Source of the DNA: Heyndrickxia ginsengihumi
Lineage (GTDB): Bacteria > Bacillota > Bacilli > Bacillales > Bacillaceae_C
DNA: 64,000 bases
Assembly: GCF_011008565.1 (NCBI RefSeq)
Contig: NZ_JAAIWK010000003.1
Location: forward strand, 33,300-97,299
Reading direction: 5' to 3'
Under the pieces are notes generated by a model. It worked only from the letters and a program-made list of their open reading frames with translations. It ran no database searches and was not told the origin of the DNA. The translations under genes were made by a program, and so were the position numbers. This document shows positions 34,525 to 43,953 of the stretch, in pieces (positions within the stretch are counted from its first letter, which is position 1; every line of letters starts with the position of its first letter).

Positions 34525-37500
34525 TTATTCACCACGCTTAAATGGCCACCAATTGGCGTTTCCAAAAATGCGCACCATCACTGGAATAAAGAGAGGTAGC
34601 ATAAATAGATTGTAGATAATTAATCCAGCAAGAATGATGGTAGCAATTTCAATTAATTCTGTCACTCCTGACGGAATCATTGCGGCAAAGGTACCGCCTA
34701 ATATAATGGCTGCTGATAAAATGACAGATCCCATATTTTTCATTGCGTCTAGGAGAGCGTCGCCTACAGGAAGATCTTTTTGTTCGTTAAAACGATCCAT
34801 TAAGAAAATGCTATAGTCAACACATAGTGCGACAAGCATCACGAAACCGAAGAAAGGAATGGCCCAGTTGACTCCGGCATAGCCTAAAACGTCCTCAAAG
34901 ATCTTTTCAGAGATACCTAAAGAAGTGTAGTAGGTAACGATTAATGATCCGATAATATACACTGGCATAATGAATGACCGGAGTAACAAGATTAAGATAA
35001 TACCGATACCGACTAACATCCATTTTACTGTACGATTGTAATCATGATCAGAAATATTGCTTAAATCATGAAATGTACTTGTTGGACCGCCAATTCCAAT
35101 CTTTACATTTTCCATCGGTGTGTCTTTAATGGCAGTCTTAACAGCATTATTAATGTTGTCAATTTCATTAAGAGCTGTTTGTGAATAAGGATTTACATCT
35201 AAAATTACATCTAGCTTTGTAATTTTACGATCCTTGGACATATAAGTGTCTAGAGATTTTGTGAAATCTTTATTGTTTAAAGCTTGATTTGGGATGTAGA
35301 AGCCGCTAAGTGAACTGTTATTAGCTGAAAGTTCTTTTAAATAATCACCTGCGTCATCTAAGCCTCCAGAAATTTTATGCAGTCCATCAGCTGAATCCCC
35401 TAAGCCATTTGTTAACTGGCTCATTTGCTGATCTAAATTAGAAAAACCTTGTTTTAATTGTGATTGCCCATCAATTACTTGATCAAATCCATTTGTAATT
35501 TTTGGAATGTTTCCTGTTGCCTTTTGCAATCCGGCTTCTATTTGGTTAATGCTTGAAATGATTTTTTGTAAACCAGTATTATACTGTTGCTGTCCTTGGA
35601 CAAGCTGAGAAAGTCCATTATTGGCAACTTTCATTTTAGAATTTAATGTTTTAAGACCACTGTCCATTTGCTTCACTCCGGCAAGAAGGCCAGGTTTATT
35701 TTCTTGCCCGTTAAGTAATTGATCTAATCCATCTTCAGTGCCATTTAAGATGCCTAATGATTTTTGGTATTGAGGGTTTTGCAATAGACTTGCATCGCTT
35801 TTACCTAACTGGTTTAATTGCTCGATCGCAGCTTTGAGATTAGCGCTGATCGTATTTAGCTGCTGGACGCCTGTGTATACTTGATGATAGTTTGTGCTGA
35901 TATCATTCAATCCACTTTGCAATTGTTCATATCCATTTAGTAGTTGCTTCTGTTTCGATAAAAGTGTATTAGCACTGTCTTTTAACTGTTCCAGACCACC
36001 AACAATATCTTGAGAGTTTGCATTTCCATTATCAATACCTTGCTCAATTTTCTCTAATCCATTTTGTAATTGGACAACTCCAGTTTGAAGTGATTTTGTA
36101 CCAGAAACAAGATCGTCTATACTGCCTGTTGCCTGTTTTAACTTAGGCTGGGATTCTTTTAATTGATTATGCGCATCTTTAAGCCCGTCGGCAATTTTTG
36201 TGACACCGTCATTGGCTTGTTTAATTCCTTTATCAAGTGTTTGTGCCTGTTTTGGAACTAAAAAATCTTTAATTGGTTTTCCAGTCGGTTGTGTTGCACT
36301 CCGAACGGTATCAACATGATCGACTTTTTCGACACTGCGAGTGATTGCTTCGATTGTCTCTAAATATTTGCGATGGTCCATATTTTCGTCATTTTTTAAT
36401 ACGATGGTCGTTGGCATTGCTTCGCCTGGATTAAAATTATTGGCAATAATGTTATATCCTTTAACCGATCCATATTTTTCACTCATTTCACCAACACTAT
36501 CAAATGATCTGTTCCCGTTATAAGTAATAAGTGTTGGTATGACGATAATTGCTACGATTACAAGGGAAATTAATGGACGTGCTAAAGCAAAGCGCCCCAT
36601 TCCGCCCCAAAGTCGACTTTGACTATGGCTAATACGATTATTCATTGGCCAGAATAATTTCGTTCCCAGCAATGACATTAGGATTGGAACGATAGTTACT
36701 AATGAAAGAATGAGAAAGGCTATTCCAACAGCAACACCTACCGCTGATTGATAAATATTAAAAGTTGAAAAGCCAATTGTTGCAAAACCGATGAATACCG
36801 TTAAAGAACTAAAAAATACGGTACGACCGCCATTTTTGATTGTTTTAATAACTGCCTCATTAATCGTTTCGTTTTGTGGAATTTCTTCTTTAAAACGGTT
36901 GATGAGAAGGATGCAATAATCGGTTCCAATCCCAAAAAGGACAGCGACAAGGAAAATCTGGGTGAAATTCGATAATGGGAAATTAAACCAATCAACAAGA
37001 AAAGCGACAACCGCCTGTGCAGCCATGAAAGAAAAACCGACAGCAATAAGCGGTACAAAGGGAGCAACGACCGAGCGAAAAACAACAAAAAGAACGACAA
37101 GAATAAAAATAATGGTGAGATACTCGGTCTTATGTAAGCCATTTTGTGTACTTTCCATCGTATCATTATTAATCATCCAGTCACTTGTATAATAATGGTC
37201 GACGGATACGTCTTTGATTGCAGCATAAAGTTTCTTCGTAACTTGTATGGAATCTTTATTTCCTAGTGTCATATTAAGACTAACAAGCATTGTTTTGTTA
37301 TTCTTTGAGATTAATTGCTGTTTTAAGCTTGGCTGATCAAAAACATTGGTAATATCAGTAATACCAAGTGCTTTTTGATGATCCTTTAATTCTTGGATAC
37401 CATGCTTAATTTCGTTTTTGTCTTGCTTTGTTAAACCATCTTTATTATAAAAAACGAGTGCAGTCGACGAACTGCTTCCTTTGCCATCCTGTTTTTGCCA

Positions 37501-37668
37501 CTCGTCAAGAAGGTGAGAGGCTTCGGAAGAACGATATCCGTCTGGAACATTCGCTACGCCTTTATCCCGAACTAATGCAGCCATATTCGGCTGGGTAACC
37601 ATTAATACGGTAATTAACACGACCCATCCTACTAAAATCAGCCACCGCGCTTTTAAAATGAATTTCAT
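34525..37668 (-). CDS. ydgH: MMPL/RND-family transporter with long coiled-coil insert, YdgH-like
   Basis: 1047 residues. The first membrane segment is at 8-28; two TM bundles (about 183-395 and 885-1035) each contain the proton-relay type motif, GIGTDYCILLINRFKEE near 245 and ALCVDYSIFLMDRFNEQ near 965. Between them lies an external region of some 470 residues, most of it (about 480-800) a periodic helical stretch with many G-L-x-x-L/I and Q-L-x-x-G repeats, as in YhgE/Pip- and YueB-like surface proteins. The gene overlaps the upstream marR-type gene by four bases, the same pair as B. subtilis ydgG-ydgH. MMPL proteins export lipids, siderophores or drugs; the substrate is unknown. Confidence 0.85.
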   Translation of the reverse strand: MKFILKARWLILVGWVVLITVLMVTQPNMAALVRDKGVANVPDGYRSSEASHLLDEWQKQDGKGSSSSTALVFYNKDGLTKQDKNEIKHGIQELKDHQKALGITDITNVFDQPSLKQQLISKNNKTMLVSLNMTLGNKDSIQVTKKLYAAIKDVSVDHYYTSDWMINNDTMESTQNGLHKTEYLTIIFILVVLFVVFRSVVAPFVPLIAVGFSFMAAQAVVAFLVDWFNFPLSNFTQIFLVAVLFGIGTDYCILLINRFKEEIPQNETINEAVIKTIKNGGRTVFFSSLTVFIGFATIGFSTFNIYQSAVGVAVGIAFLILSLVTIVPILMSLLGTKLFWPMNNRISHSQSRLWGGMGRFALARPLISLVIVAIIVIPTLITYNGNRSFDSVGEMSEKYGSVKGYNIIANNFNPGEAMPTTIVLKNDENMDHRKYLETIEAITRSVEKVDHVDTVRSATQPTGKPIKDFLVPKQAQTLDKGIKQANDGVTKIADGLKDAHNQLKESQPKLKQATGSIDDLVSGTKSLQTGVVQLQNGLEKIEQGIDNGNANSQDIVGGLEQLKDSANTLLSKQKQLLNGYEQLQSGLNDISTNYHQVYTGVQQLNTISANLKAAIEQLNQLGKSDASLLQNPQYQKSLGILNGTEDGLDQLLNGQENKPGLLAGVKQMDSGLKTLNSKMKVANNGLSQLVQGQQQYNTGLQKIISSINQIEAGLQKATGNIPKITNGFDQVIDGQSQLKQGFSNLDQQMSQLTNGLGDSADGLHKISGGLDDAGDYLKELSANNSSLSGFYIPNQALNNKDFTKSLDTYMSKDRKITKLDVILDVNPYSQTALNEIDNINNAVKTAIKDTPMENVKIGIGGPTSTFHDLSNISDHDYNRTVKWMLVGIGIILILLLRSFIMPVYIIGSLIVTYYTSLGISEKIFEDVLGYAGVNWAIPFFGFVMLVALCVDYSIFLMDRFNEQKDLPVGDALLDAMKNMGSVILSAAIILGGTFAAMIPSGVTELIEIATIILAGLIIYNLFMLPLFIPVMVRIFGNANWWPFKRGE

Positions 37669-38117
37669 TTTGCAACACCTTTCATTTGTTTAATTTTTCC
37701 TTCTAAAAGCTGATCAATTTTTTTAAATGTTTTCATATATTGACAGAGTTCCTCTTCGTCAAAGGAACCGATAAGATCTTGAACTAAAAGGTTGATCTTT
37801 TGATAGCAATCTTCAAATAGTTGGGTGCCTTTATTAGTGAGAGAAAGATGGACGATACGGCGATCTTGATCACTTCTATCACGTTTAATTAACTCCTTTT
37901 CATCTAAGCGGTTAAGTAATGCACTAATGGCGCTTTTGTTCACATTTAACCATTGGGCAAGCTCTGTAGAAGTGATTGATTGCTTTTGATATATGTATCG
38001 CAGCGTATTCACTTGATCATAGGTCAACTCGTTAAGTTCATTTTGAATAAGGAACTTCCCATTTTTATGAATGTTAAAACTCAAGTTAAAATATTCCTCA
38101 GCCCATTCATTAATCAT
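37665..38117 (-). CDS. ydgG: MarR-family regulator, YdgG-like
   Basis: 150 residues. The MarR winged helix covers about 35-110: SITSTELAQWLNVNKSAISALLNRLDEKELIKRDRSDQDRRIVHLSLT, with the D-x-R-D-x-R wing signature. N- and C-terminal helices form the dimer interface. It is the first gene of the operon and overlaps the MMPL transporter gene by four bases; B. subtilis YdgG is known to repress ydgGH. The ATG has AAGGAGG upstream, and a triple half-site operator lies at 38135-38177, 18-60 bases upstream. Confidence 0.9.
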   Translation of the reverse strand: MINEWAEEYFNLSFNIHKNGKFLIQNELNELTYDQVNTLRYIYQKQSITSTELAQWLNVNKSAISALLNRLDEKELIKRDRSDQDRRIVHLSLTNKGTQLFEDCYQKINLLVQDLIGSFDEEELCQYMKTFKKIDQLLEGKIKQMKGVAK

Positions 38118-38134
38118 ATAAAGACCTCCTTCTG

Positions 38135-38177
38135 ATTATAGTTAAACACTTTAACTGTTCATGTATTTAACTATAAT
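38135..38177 (-). promoter_or_regulatory. MarR-type operator with overlapping -10
   Basis: ATTATAGTTAAA (38135-38146) is repeated in perfect inverted orientation at 38166-38177, and a third half-site TTTAACT at 38150-38156 makes an inner perfect palindrome GTTAAA-CAC-TTTAAC (38141-38155). The complement of 38135-38140 is a perfect -10 TATAAT for the marR-like gene, so repressor binding would block the promoter. Autoregulation is inferred. Confidence 0.65.
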
Positions 38178-38460
38178 TCTAGCGCCAGATTTTTGTCAAT
38201 GCTAATAATTTCTCCTTTTAATCAAACGTTTGATTAATATCGTGTTGTCATGATGTATAGAATTGGTTTGTTTAAGAAAAAACGATTGTGGAAACATATG
38301 AGGGGGGATACGTTACATAAATGCAATTGAGAAGTTATTTTTCCGCCTTAGGGATTCGCTTTCCGGAGGCGGTGATTTTATTAACCGATGATGGGCTTCC
38401 TTTACACTGCAATTGAAGAAAGCAGCAAAGTTTTATGAAAACATCTTATAGAAATGAGAG
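38178..38460. other. Intergenic gap with a family B-like fragment
   Basis: No supported gene. 38335-38410 contains TTTTCCGCCTTAGGGATTCG and TTTCCGGAGGCGGTG, GC-richer than its surroundings, and looks like a worn family B repeat copy. No clear promoter was identified for the following gene. Confidence 0.35.
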
Positions 38461-39048
38461 ATGGCTATGAAAGCAATGTTTAAATTGTTCCGCTTCCCTA
38501 TCCTACTTGTAATAGGAATTGGTCTATTTTTGTGGATATTAACTAGCAGATGGATGGCAAATGGTAAAAGACCACTAGCAGATGGGAAATATGAATATGC
38601 GCTCGTTTTAGGTGCAAAAGTAAATGGAAAAGAACTGTCGAACGCCCTTCGTTATCGTTTAGAAGCTGCATTGGAATATGCTAACCGATATCCAGCAGTT
38701 AAACTTATATTATCGGGCGGTCAAGGGCCTGATGAAGAAGTAAGCGAAGCGGAGGCAATGAAAACATTTCTTGTTGAACGAGGGATTTCAGAAGACCGAC
38801 TTATACTTGAATCGGCATCAACCTCGACTTATGAAAATATTCTCTTTTCAAAAAAATTACTGCCAAGAGCAGTTAAAGCAGTCACTTTAATAACGAATGA
38901 TTATCATTTAAAAAGAGCAAAGGTCATTGCCAAACGTCTTGGATTAAAGACAGATGTCGTACTTGATCATGCTCCGAAGTCAATTAAAAATAAATCACAG
39001 TTTCGTGAGCGGGCAGCTCTTTTAAAAACACATATGGAGAGACGGTAA
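38461..39048 (+). CDS. YdcF/SanA-like DUF218 membrane-anchored protein
   Basis: 195 residues with one N-terminal membrane anchor (about 9-27). The DUF218 fold follows: YALVLGAKVNGKELSNALRYRLEAAL (44-69), the ILSGGQGPDEEVSEAEAM block near 82-100 with the conserved Glu residues, and the TLITNDYHLKRAKVIAKRLGL block near 140-160 with the conserved Asp and His. Family members (SanA, ElyC, YdcF) act at the cell envelope, and some bind nucleotide-type ligands; the reaction is not known. An in-frame ATG at 38467 is an equally good start (GAGAG 6 bases upstream). It appears monocistronic. Confidence 0.78.
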   Translation: MAMKAMFKLFRFPILLVIGIGLFLWILTSRWMANGKRPLADGKYEYALVLGAKVNGKELSNALRYRLEAALEYANRYPAVKLILSGGQGPDEEVSEAEAMKTFLVERGISEDRLILESASTSTYENILFSKKLLPRAVKAVTLITNDYHLKRAKVIAKRLGLKTDVVLDHAPKSIKNKSQFRERAALLKTHMERR

Positions 39049-39188
39049 ATTACAACATAAATAGAGTCCAGTTTTCGGACAGGCAAATTAATAAGATGTT
39101 TGTTAGGCAGATTCTTTTGTAATATAAATCATCTGTTTTACAATAGTTCTATATTTATGATTTTAGATGTGAAGAAGGGTTGATAAAT

Positions 39189-40202
39189 ATGCCTGAATCA
39201 AAGAATATTGAGTTTTCCGTCTTGGACTTAGTACCAATTTTAGAAAATAAAACACCAGCAGATTCTTTCAAGAATGCATTAGATTTAGCGCAACATGTTG
39301 AACAATTGGGATTTAAGCGTTTTTGGCTAGCTGAGCATCATAATATGTTAGGAGTTGCGAGTGTAGCAACCTCTGTATTGATTGGTTATATTGCCGCGGG
39401 TACAGAGAAAATCCGTGTCGGTTCTGGCGGCGTAATGTTGCCAAATCATGCCCCGCTAGTTATCGCTGAACAATTTGGAACATTAGGGGCAATTTATCCT
39501 GATCGTATTGATTTAGGATTGGGGCGTGCGCCGGGTACAGATCAATTGACAGCTGCAGCATTGAGACGTCAAGTAAGAGGGAGCGAAATGGAGTTTCCTG
39601 ATAATGTAAAAGAATTAATGAATTACTTTCTTACTGATGAGGAACGTCTAACATATGCAAGGGCTGTTGTGGCAGAAGGTGTAAAAGTACCGGTATGGTT
39701 GCTTGGATCAAGTACTTACAGTGCTCAGCTTGCAGCGATTTTAGGATTACCATTTGCTTTTGCTAGTCATTTCGCTCCAACAAATCTTCATGAAGCTCTT
39801 ACCATTTATCGGGAGAGATTCCAGCCGTCAAGATATTTACAAGAACCGTATGTTTTGGCTTGTGTGAATGGTGTTGCTGCTGATACTGATAATGAGGCAC
39901 AGAAGCTCGCTACGAGTCTTTATCAGTTTTTCTTAGGCGTCATTCGCGGCAATTCACAACGATTACAGCCGCCGGTCGATCAAATGGATGGTTTATGGAC
40001 GCCGTTTGAGAGGGAGGCGGCATTTAAACAGCTGGAATATGCTTTTATTGGTTCAAAACAAACAATAAAAACTGAACTTCAAGCATTTGTCGATGAGACG
40101 CAAGTAGATGAGCTCATGTTTGTTTCCCACATATATGATCAAAAAGCACGTCTTCATTCATATGACATCCTTTCTGAGCTCCGTAAAGAAATATCAAAGT
40201 AA
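39189..40202 (+). CDS. LLM-class flavin-dependent oxidoreductase (luciferase-like)
   Basis: 337 residues from the ATG at 39189 with AAGAAGGG 9 bases upstream. The bacterial-luciferase TIM barrel is clear: FSVLDLVPI at the start, [10 protein letters not shown] near 40, the [20 protein letters not shown] block near 78-97, and [12 protein letters not shown] near 110-121. These features match the MsnO8/YwcH/YceB-type single-subunit LLM oxidoreductases, which use FMNH2 delivered by a separate reductase. Substrate unknown. A hairpin terminator follows. Confidence 0.88.
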   Translation: MPESKNIEFSVLDLVPILENKTPADSFKNALDLAQHVEQLGFKRFWLAEHHNMLGVASVATSVLIGYIAAGTEKIRVGSGGVMLPNHAPLVIAEQFGTLGAIYPDRIDLGLGRAPGTDQLTAAALRRQVRGSEMEFPDNVKELMNYFLTDEERLTYARAVVAEGVKVPVWLLGSSTYSAQLAAILGLPFAFASHFAPTNLHEALTIYRERFQPSRYLQEPYVLACVNGVAADTDNEAQKLATSLYQFFLGVIRGNSQRLQPPVDQMDGLWTPFEREAAFKQLEYAFIGSKQTIKTELQAFVDETQVDELMFVSHIYDQKARLHSYDILSELRKEISK

Positions 40203-40224
40203 TGTAATCTAATCTATATCGCAT

Positions 40225-40277
40225 TGAAAAAGAGAGAAGCTAACTCATGTTCAGTATTGAGAAGCTTCTCTTTTTCA
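40225..40277 (+). terminator. Terminator after the LLM oxidoreductase gene
   Basis: AAAAAGAGAGAAGC and GCTTCTCTTTTT pair with a two-base bulge, followed by CATATG. Confidence 0.65.
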
Positions 40278-40383
40278 TATGAAATAAATTTAGTATAATG
40301 ATGGGAATAAAAAAATGTTTGATTTTTGAAAATAAAATGATGATTCCAAGATTGAAAAAAGAGAGAAATTAGGGAGGGGAGTC

Positions 40384-41202
40384 ATGGAAAACTATTTATC
40401 TATCAGTGAAATGGCCGCGATTCATCATATTACTAGGCAAACACTCATCTACTACGATAAAATCGGTCTATTTACACCTGCTTGTACGGATGAAAATGGC
40501 TATCGATATTACACTGTTGACCAAATTCCTTTTCTAAGAGAAATCTGTTTTTTGAAGTCGATTGGTATTAAATTAAAGGATATTAAGCATCATATTGAAA
40601 ATAGAAATCTAACATCGGCCATTTCACTTTTAGAGTATCATAAAGAATTTGTAGATAAAGAAATACATAAATTGCTGCAAACACGGGAGTTTATTCAACA
40701 AAGATTAAGTCTTTTTTCTGAAGCCCAGCAGTATGAATGCAAATTGGATAAACCGATCGTAGAGAGTTTTCCTGAAAGATATGCTGTGTTTGTGCCATTT
40801 GAACGTGAGCTTTGCAAAGATGAGCTTCATTTAACATTAATGAAAGCTTGGAATATTCTTGATGAATATGGCGTACTTCCATCTGAGGGGTTTGGTACGC
40901 TGATTTTAAAGGATCAACTAAGTGAAAGGAATGTATTTAAAGGAGCGGGGGTTTATACTTTGCTTCCGCATGCGGATCAGAGCATTAAGAATAAGATTAT
41001 CCTCCCAGCCGGAAAGTATGTATGCATGTATAAATACGGAATGCCCTATGATGTTAAGTATTTACGTGAATTAATTGAATGGATAGATGACCATGGGTAT
41101 GAAATTGTTGGTGATGTGATGGATGCATGTTTTCTAGACACTACTTTTTATGAAAATGATATTAATGTAGATCTTTGCCAGCTGCAAATTCCTGTTAAAT
41201 AA
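40384..41202 (+). CDS. MerR-family regulator with GyrI-like effector domain
   Basis: 272 residues. The MerR DNA-binding domain spans 5-75: SISEMAAIHHITRQTLIYYDKIGLFTP, then GYRYYTVDQIPFLREICFLKSIGIKLKDI. A coiled-coil linker (about 78-115) leads to a C-terminal domain of about 150 residues resembling the BmrR/GyrI ligand-binding fold, ending LPAGKYVCMYKYGMPYD and later. Such proteins activate multidrug or stress genes after binding a hydrophobic cation or aromatic. GGAGGGG precedes the ATG. It lies 140 bases before the LpdC-like decarboxylase gene in the same direction and may regulate it, but only adjacency supports this. Confidence 0.82.
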   Translation: MENYLSISEMAAIHHITRQTLIYYDKIGLFTPACTDENGYRYYTVDQIPFLREICFLKSIGIKLKDIKHHIENRNLTSAISLLEYHKEFVDKEIHKLLQTREFIQQRLSLFSEAQQYECKLDKPIVESFPERYAVFVPFERELCKDELHLTLMKAWNILDEYGVLPSEGFGTLILKDQLSERNVFKGAGVYTLLPHADQSIKNKIILPAGKYVCMYKYGMPYDVKYLRELIEWIDDHGYEIVGDVMDACFLDTTFYENDINVDLCQLQIPVK

Positions 41203-41341
41203 GAGGCACAAGCAAAACTCCCGCTTATTTTTATGGAAATCTTGACTATATAGTTACCATACACCATAAGATAGAGCTGTATTTGAAATGAAGTGGAACA
41301 ACTGAAAACACTAATAATATTTTATTACGAGGAGGATGGAC

Positions 41342-42817
41342 ATGGAAAAAGTAGTAGATTTACGTTCTGCATTAGAACTATTAAAAAACGTTCCAGGACA
41401 ATTAATTGAAACAAATGAACCCGTTGACCCACATGCGGAATTATCAGGTGTCTATCGTTATATCGGTGCTGGAGGGACTGTAAAACGCCCAACGAAGATT
41501 GGACCTGCGATGGTCTTCAATCGTGTGAAAGGACATGACGATGCGAGAGTATTAATTGGATTGCTGGCAAGCCGTGAAAGAGTAGCATTAATGCTAAATA
41601 CGAAGCCCGATCGCCTAGGTTTTCTATTAAACGAAGCAGTGAAAAATCCGATCGATCCGATTGTCGTATCAAATGATCATGTAAAGGCGCAGGAGATCGT
41701 TCATTATGCTGATGATCCTGGCTTTGATATTAGAAAGCTAATTCCAGCGCCAACGAATACAGAGGAAGATGCAGGCCCGTATGTCACAATGGGGATGTGT
41801 TATGCATCTGATCCGGAAACTGGTGAATCTGATATTACAATTCATCGTTTATGTTTGCAAAGTAAAGATGAGATGTCGATGTATTTTGTTCCAGGAGCAC
41901 GTCACTTAGGTGTTTTTCGTGAAAAAGCTGAAAAGGCTGGAAAACCATTGCCGATCTCCATTAGTATTGGCGTTGATCCGGCAATTGAAATCGCAGCCTG
42001 CTTTGAGCCTCCTACAACTCCATTAGGGTTTAATGAGCTTAGCATTGCTGGAGCGATAAGAAACCAAGCTGTAGAACTGGCTTCTTGTCTAACAATTAAT
42101 GAGAAAGCAATTGCTAATGCAGAATATGTGATTGAAGGAGAACTGATTCCGGGAAAACGAGTAAGAGAGGATCAGAATACGAATACTGGAAAAGCGATGC
42201 CCGAATTTCCAGGCTATACAGGCCCGGCAATTGCTGAGTTGCCAGTCATAAAGGTAAAGGCTGTTACACATCGGACCAACCCGATTATGCAAACTGTCAT
42301 TGGGCCAAGTGAAGAACATGTCAATATGGCCGGCATTCCAACAGAGGCAAGCATTTTGCAAATGGTAGAAAGGGCCATGCCGGGAAGATTGCTAAATGTT
42401 TATGCACATCCGTCCGGTGGCGGAAAATATATGGCTGTTCTTCAATTTAAGAAAAGTCAGCCAAGTGACGAAGGGCGCCAAAGACAAGCTGCGTTATTAG
42501 CGTTCTCGGCATTTTCTGAGCTGAAGCACATTATGATTGTTGATGAAGATGTTGATCCATTTGATAGCAACGATGTAATGTGGGCCCTTAATACACGTTA
42601 TCAAGGAGATGTAGATACGGTGTTTCTTCCAGGTGTCCGCTGCCATCCGCTAGATCCGTCACAAGATCCGGCTTATAATCCGGCTCTTAAGGACAAGGGG
42701 ATTTCATGCAAAACGATTTTTGATTGTACAGTACCGTATCATTTAAAGGATAAGTTCAAAAGAGCTGAATTTAAAGAAGTTGACCCCCGTCGTTTTGCAC
42801 CTGAATTATTTGAGTAA
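41342..42817 (+). CDS. UbiD-family decarboxylase, LpdC (gallate decarboxylase)-like
   Basis: 491 residues from the ATG at 41342; an ATG at 41336 touches the GGAGG site and is unlikely. Distinctive segments are AELSGVYRYIGAGGTVKRPT (about 32-51), IPAPTNTEEDAGPYVTMGMC near 137-156, and AGAIRNQAVELASCL near 240; these recall the gallate/protocatechuate-type decarboxylase LpdC of Lactobacillus plantarum rather than BsdC. UbiD enzymes use prenylated FMN to release CO2 from aromatic acids. The cofactor would come from the BsdB-type prenyltransferase encoded 1.1 kb downstream, beyond the divergent LysR gene. It is clearly a different subgroup from the second UbiD protein at 44731-46152. Confidence 0.72.
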   Translation: MEKVVDLRSALELLKNVPGQLIETNEPVDPHAELSGVYRYIGAGGTVKRPTKIGPAMVFNRVKGHDDARVLIGLLASRERVALMLNTKPDRLGFLLNEAVKNPIDPIVVSNDHVKAQEIVHYADDPGFDIRKLIPAPTNTEEDAGPYVTMGMCYASDPETGESDITIHRLCLQSKDEMSMYFVPGARHLGVFREKAEKAGKPLPISISIGVDPAIEIAACFEPPTTPLGFNELSIAGAIRNQAVELASCLTINEKAIANAEYVIEGELIPGKRVREDQNTNTGKAMPEFPGYTGPAIAELPVIKVKAVTHRTNPIMQTVIGPSEEHVNMAGIPTEASILQMVERAMPGRLLNVYAHPSGGGKYMAVLQFKKSQPSDEGRQRQAALLAFSAFSELKHIMIVDEDVDPFDSNDVMWALNTRYQGDVDTVFLPGVRCHPLDPSQDPAYNPALKDKGISCKTIFDCTVPYHLKDKFKRAEFKEVDPRRFAPELFE

Positions 42818-42902
42818 TGAACTGCTATTGATCGCCTTAATATAAGTTTCGTTTACTTGTGTGAAATTTTATTTTCACATGTCATATCTTTCGGTATAGT
42901 TT

Positions 42903-42945
42903 AAGAGCGTTACAAGGAATAGCCATCCTTGTAACGCTCTTATTA
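42903..42945. terminator. Bidirectional terminator between LpdC-like gene and bsdA
   Basis: AAGAGCGTTACAAGGA (42903-42918) pairs perfectly with TCCTTGTAACGCTCTT (42926-42941), a 16-base stem with short A/T flanks. Confidence 0.88.
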
Positions 42946-42951
42946 ATACAA

Positions 42952-43830
42952 TCATGATTCGTTAAAAAACGTTAAAAATTCTTTAGCGGAAGCGGGCAAA
43001 TAGCTGTTTGCTCTCCAAACTATATGAGGTTCTGTAATCCATGGATTGTTTTGAATATGAACAATCTTGAATTTATCGATAAACTGGTCATGGACCATTG
43101 ATTCGGGAAGTATTGTAGCTCCAAAGCCCATTTTCACTAAGTTTAGCAGCATTGCAGAGTCATGGCATTCACAAAGAATATTTGCTTCAATATTGACGTG
43201 CTGGAATTCAACAATAATTTCATCATAAAGTCCATTTCCTTGAGATGGGCGTAAAAGTAATAAAGGAAGTAGTGCAATTTCATGTAAATTTAAACTCGTG
43301 TTCTCTACTGGATAATCATTTGGTACTATCACTACGCAAGGGTCGGTATTTAACTTTTGTATTTCAATATTATCTGTTGAAAAAGGTCCGGCAGTAATGG
43401 CGATGTCAATCTGGTGATTGTCTAACAAGTCCATTAAGAAAGCTGAGCTACCTTCCCAAATATTAAACTTTATGTCGGCATATTGATGTCGAAACCGGTT
43501 TAAAGTAGATAGTAAAACAGGCGCGCAATAAATTGTAGACCCAACAGAGAGAGTACCGCTAACTTCCTCGCCGAATTCTTGGACTTCTATGATCGCTTCG
43601 TCAAATTTATGTAAAACTTCTTTGGCTTTTTTTAGAAACAGGTAACCCTGATTTGTTAATGTAACTTTTTTCTTTTTATTTCTTTCAAATAATGTCACGC
43701 CTAATTCATCTTCCATTTGCTTTAATTGTCTACTAAGAGGAGGCTGTGCCATATGAAGATGCTGAGCAGCTTTCGTTATCGTCCCTTCTTCTGCGATTGT
43801 TACAAAATAGCGTAGTTGTCGAATATCCAT
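42952..43830 (-). CDS. bsdA: LysR-family regulator BsdA-like
   Basis: 292 residues. The LysR HTH is at 1-60 (MDIRQLRYFVTIAEEGTITKAAQHLHMAQPPLSRQLKQME), followed by the two-lobed periplasmic-binding-protein-like effector domain. It is divergent from bsdB with 123 bases between, the same arrangement as B. subtilis bsdA-bsdBCD, where BsdA activates the phenolic acid decarboxylase genes in response to salicylate-type compounds. A perfect 8+8 inverted repeat in the intergenic region is the likely binding site. The GGAGG site is 6-7 bases before the ATG. Confidence 0.85.
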   Translation of the reverse strand: MDIRQLRYFVTIAEEGTITKAAQHLHMAQPPLSRQLKQMEDELGVTLFERNKKKKVTLTNQGYLFLKKAKEVLHKFDEAIIEVQEFGEEVSGTLSVGSTIYCAPVLLSTLNRFRHQYADIKFNIWEGSSAFLMDLLDNHQIDIAITAGPFSTDNIEIQKLNTDPCVVIVPNDYPVENTSLNLHEIALLPLLLLRPSQGNGLYDEIIVEFQHVNIEANILCECHDSAMLLNLVKMGFGATILPESMVHDQFIDKFKIVHIQNNPWITEPHIVWRANSYLPASAKEFLTFFNES

Positions 43831-43882
43831 CTTTATTCCTCCAAAATTATAATACCTGTAAAGTATTTTATATAAATTTAAT

Positions 43883-43906
43883 AGATATTATCAATATATA
43901 ATATCT
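43883..43906. promoter_or_regulatory. Likely BsdA operator
   Basis: AGATATTA (43883-43890) and TAATATCT (43899-43906) form a perfect inverted repeat with an 8-base spacer, midway between divergent bsdA and bsdB, the usual place for a LysR binding site. Confidence 0.6.
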
Positions 43907-43953
43907 CTCACAGTATAATAATTGTTGTAATTGATCGGAGAAGGAGTACAAAT

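Noticed and set aside
34634-34816. Small plus-strand ORFs across the MMPL transporter gene (also 36341-36523, 36962-37192)
   Set aside because: All are antisense shadows of a long, well-supported gene.
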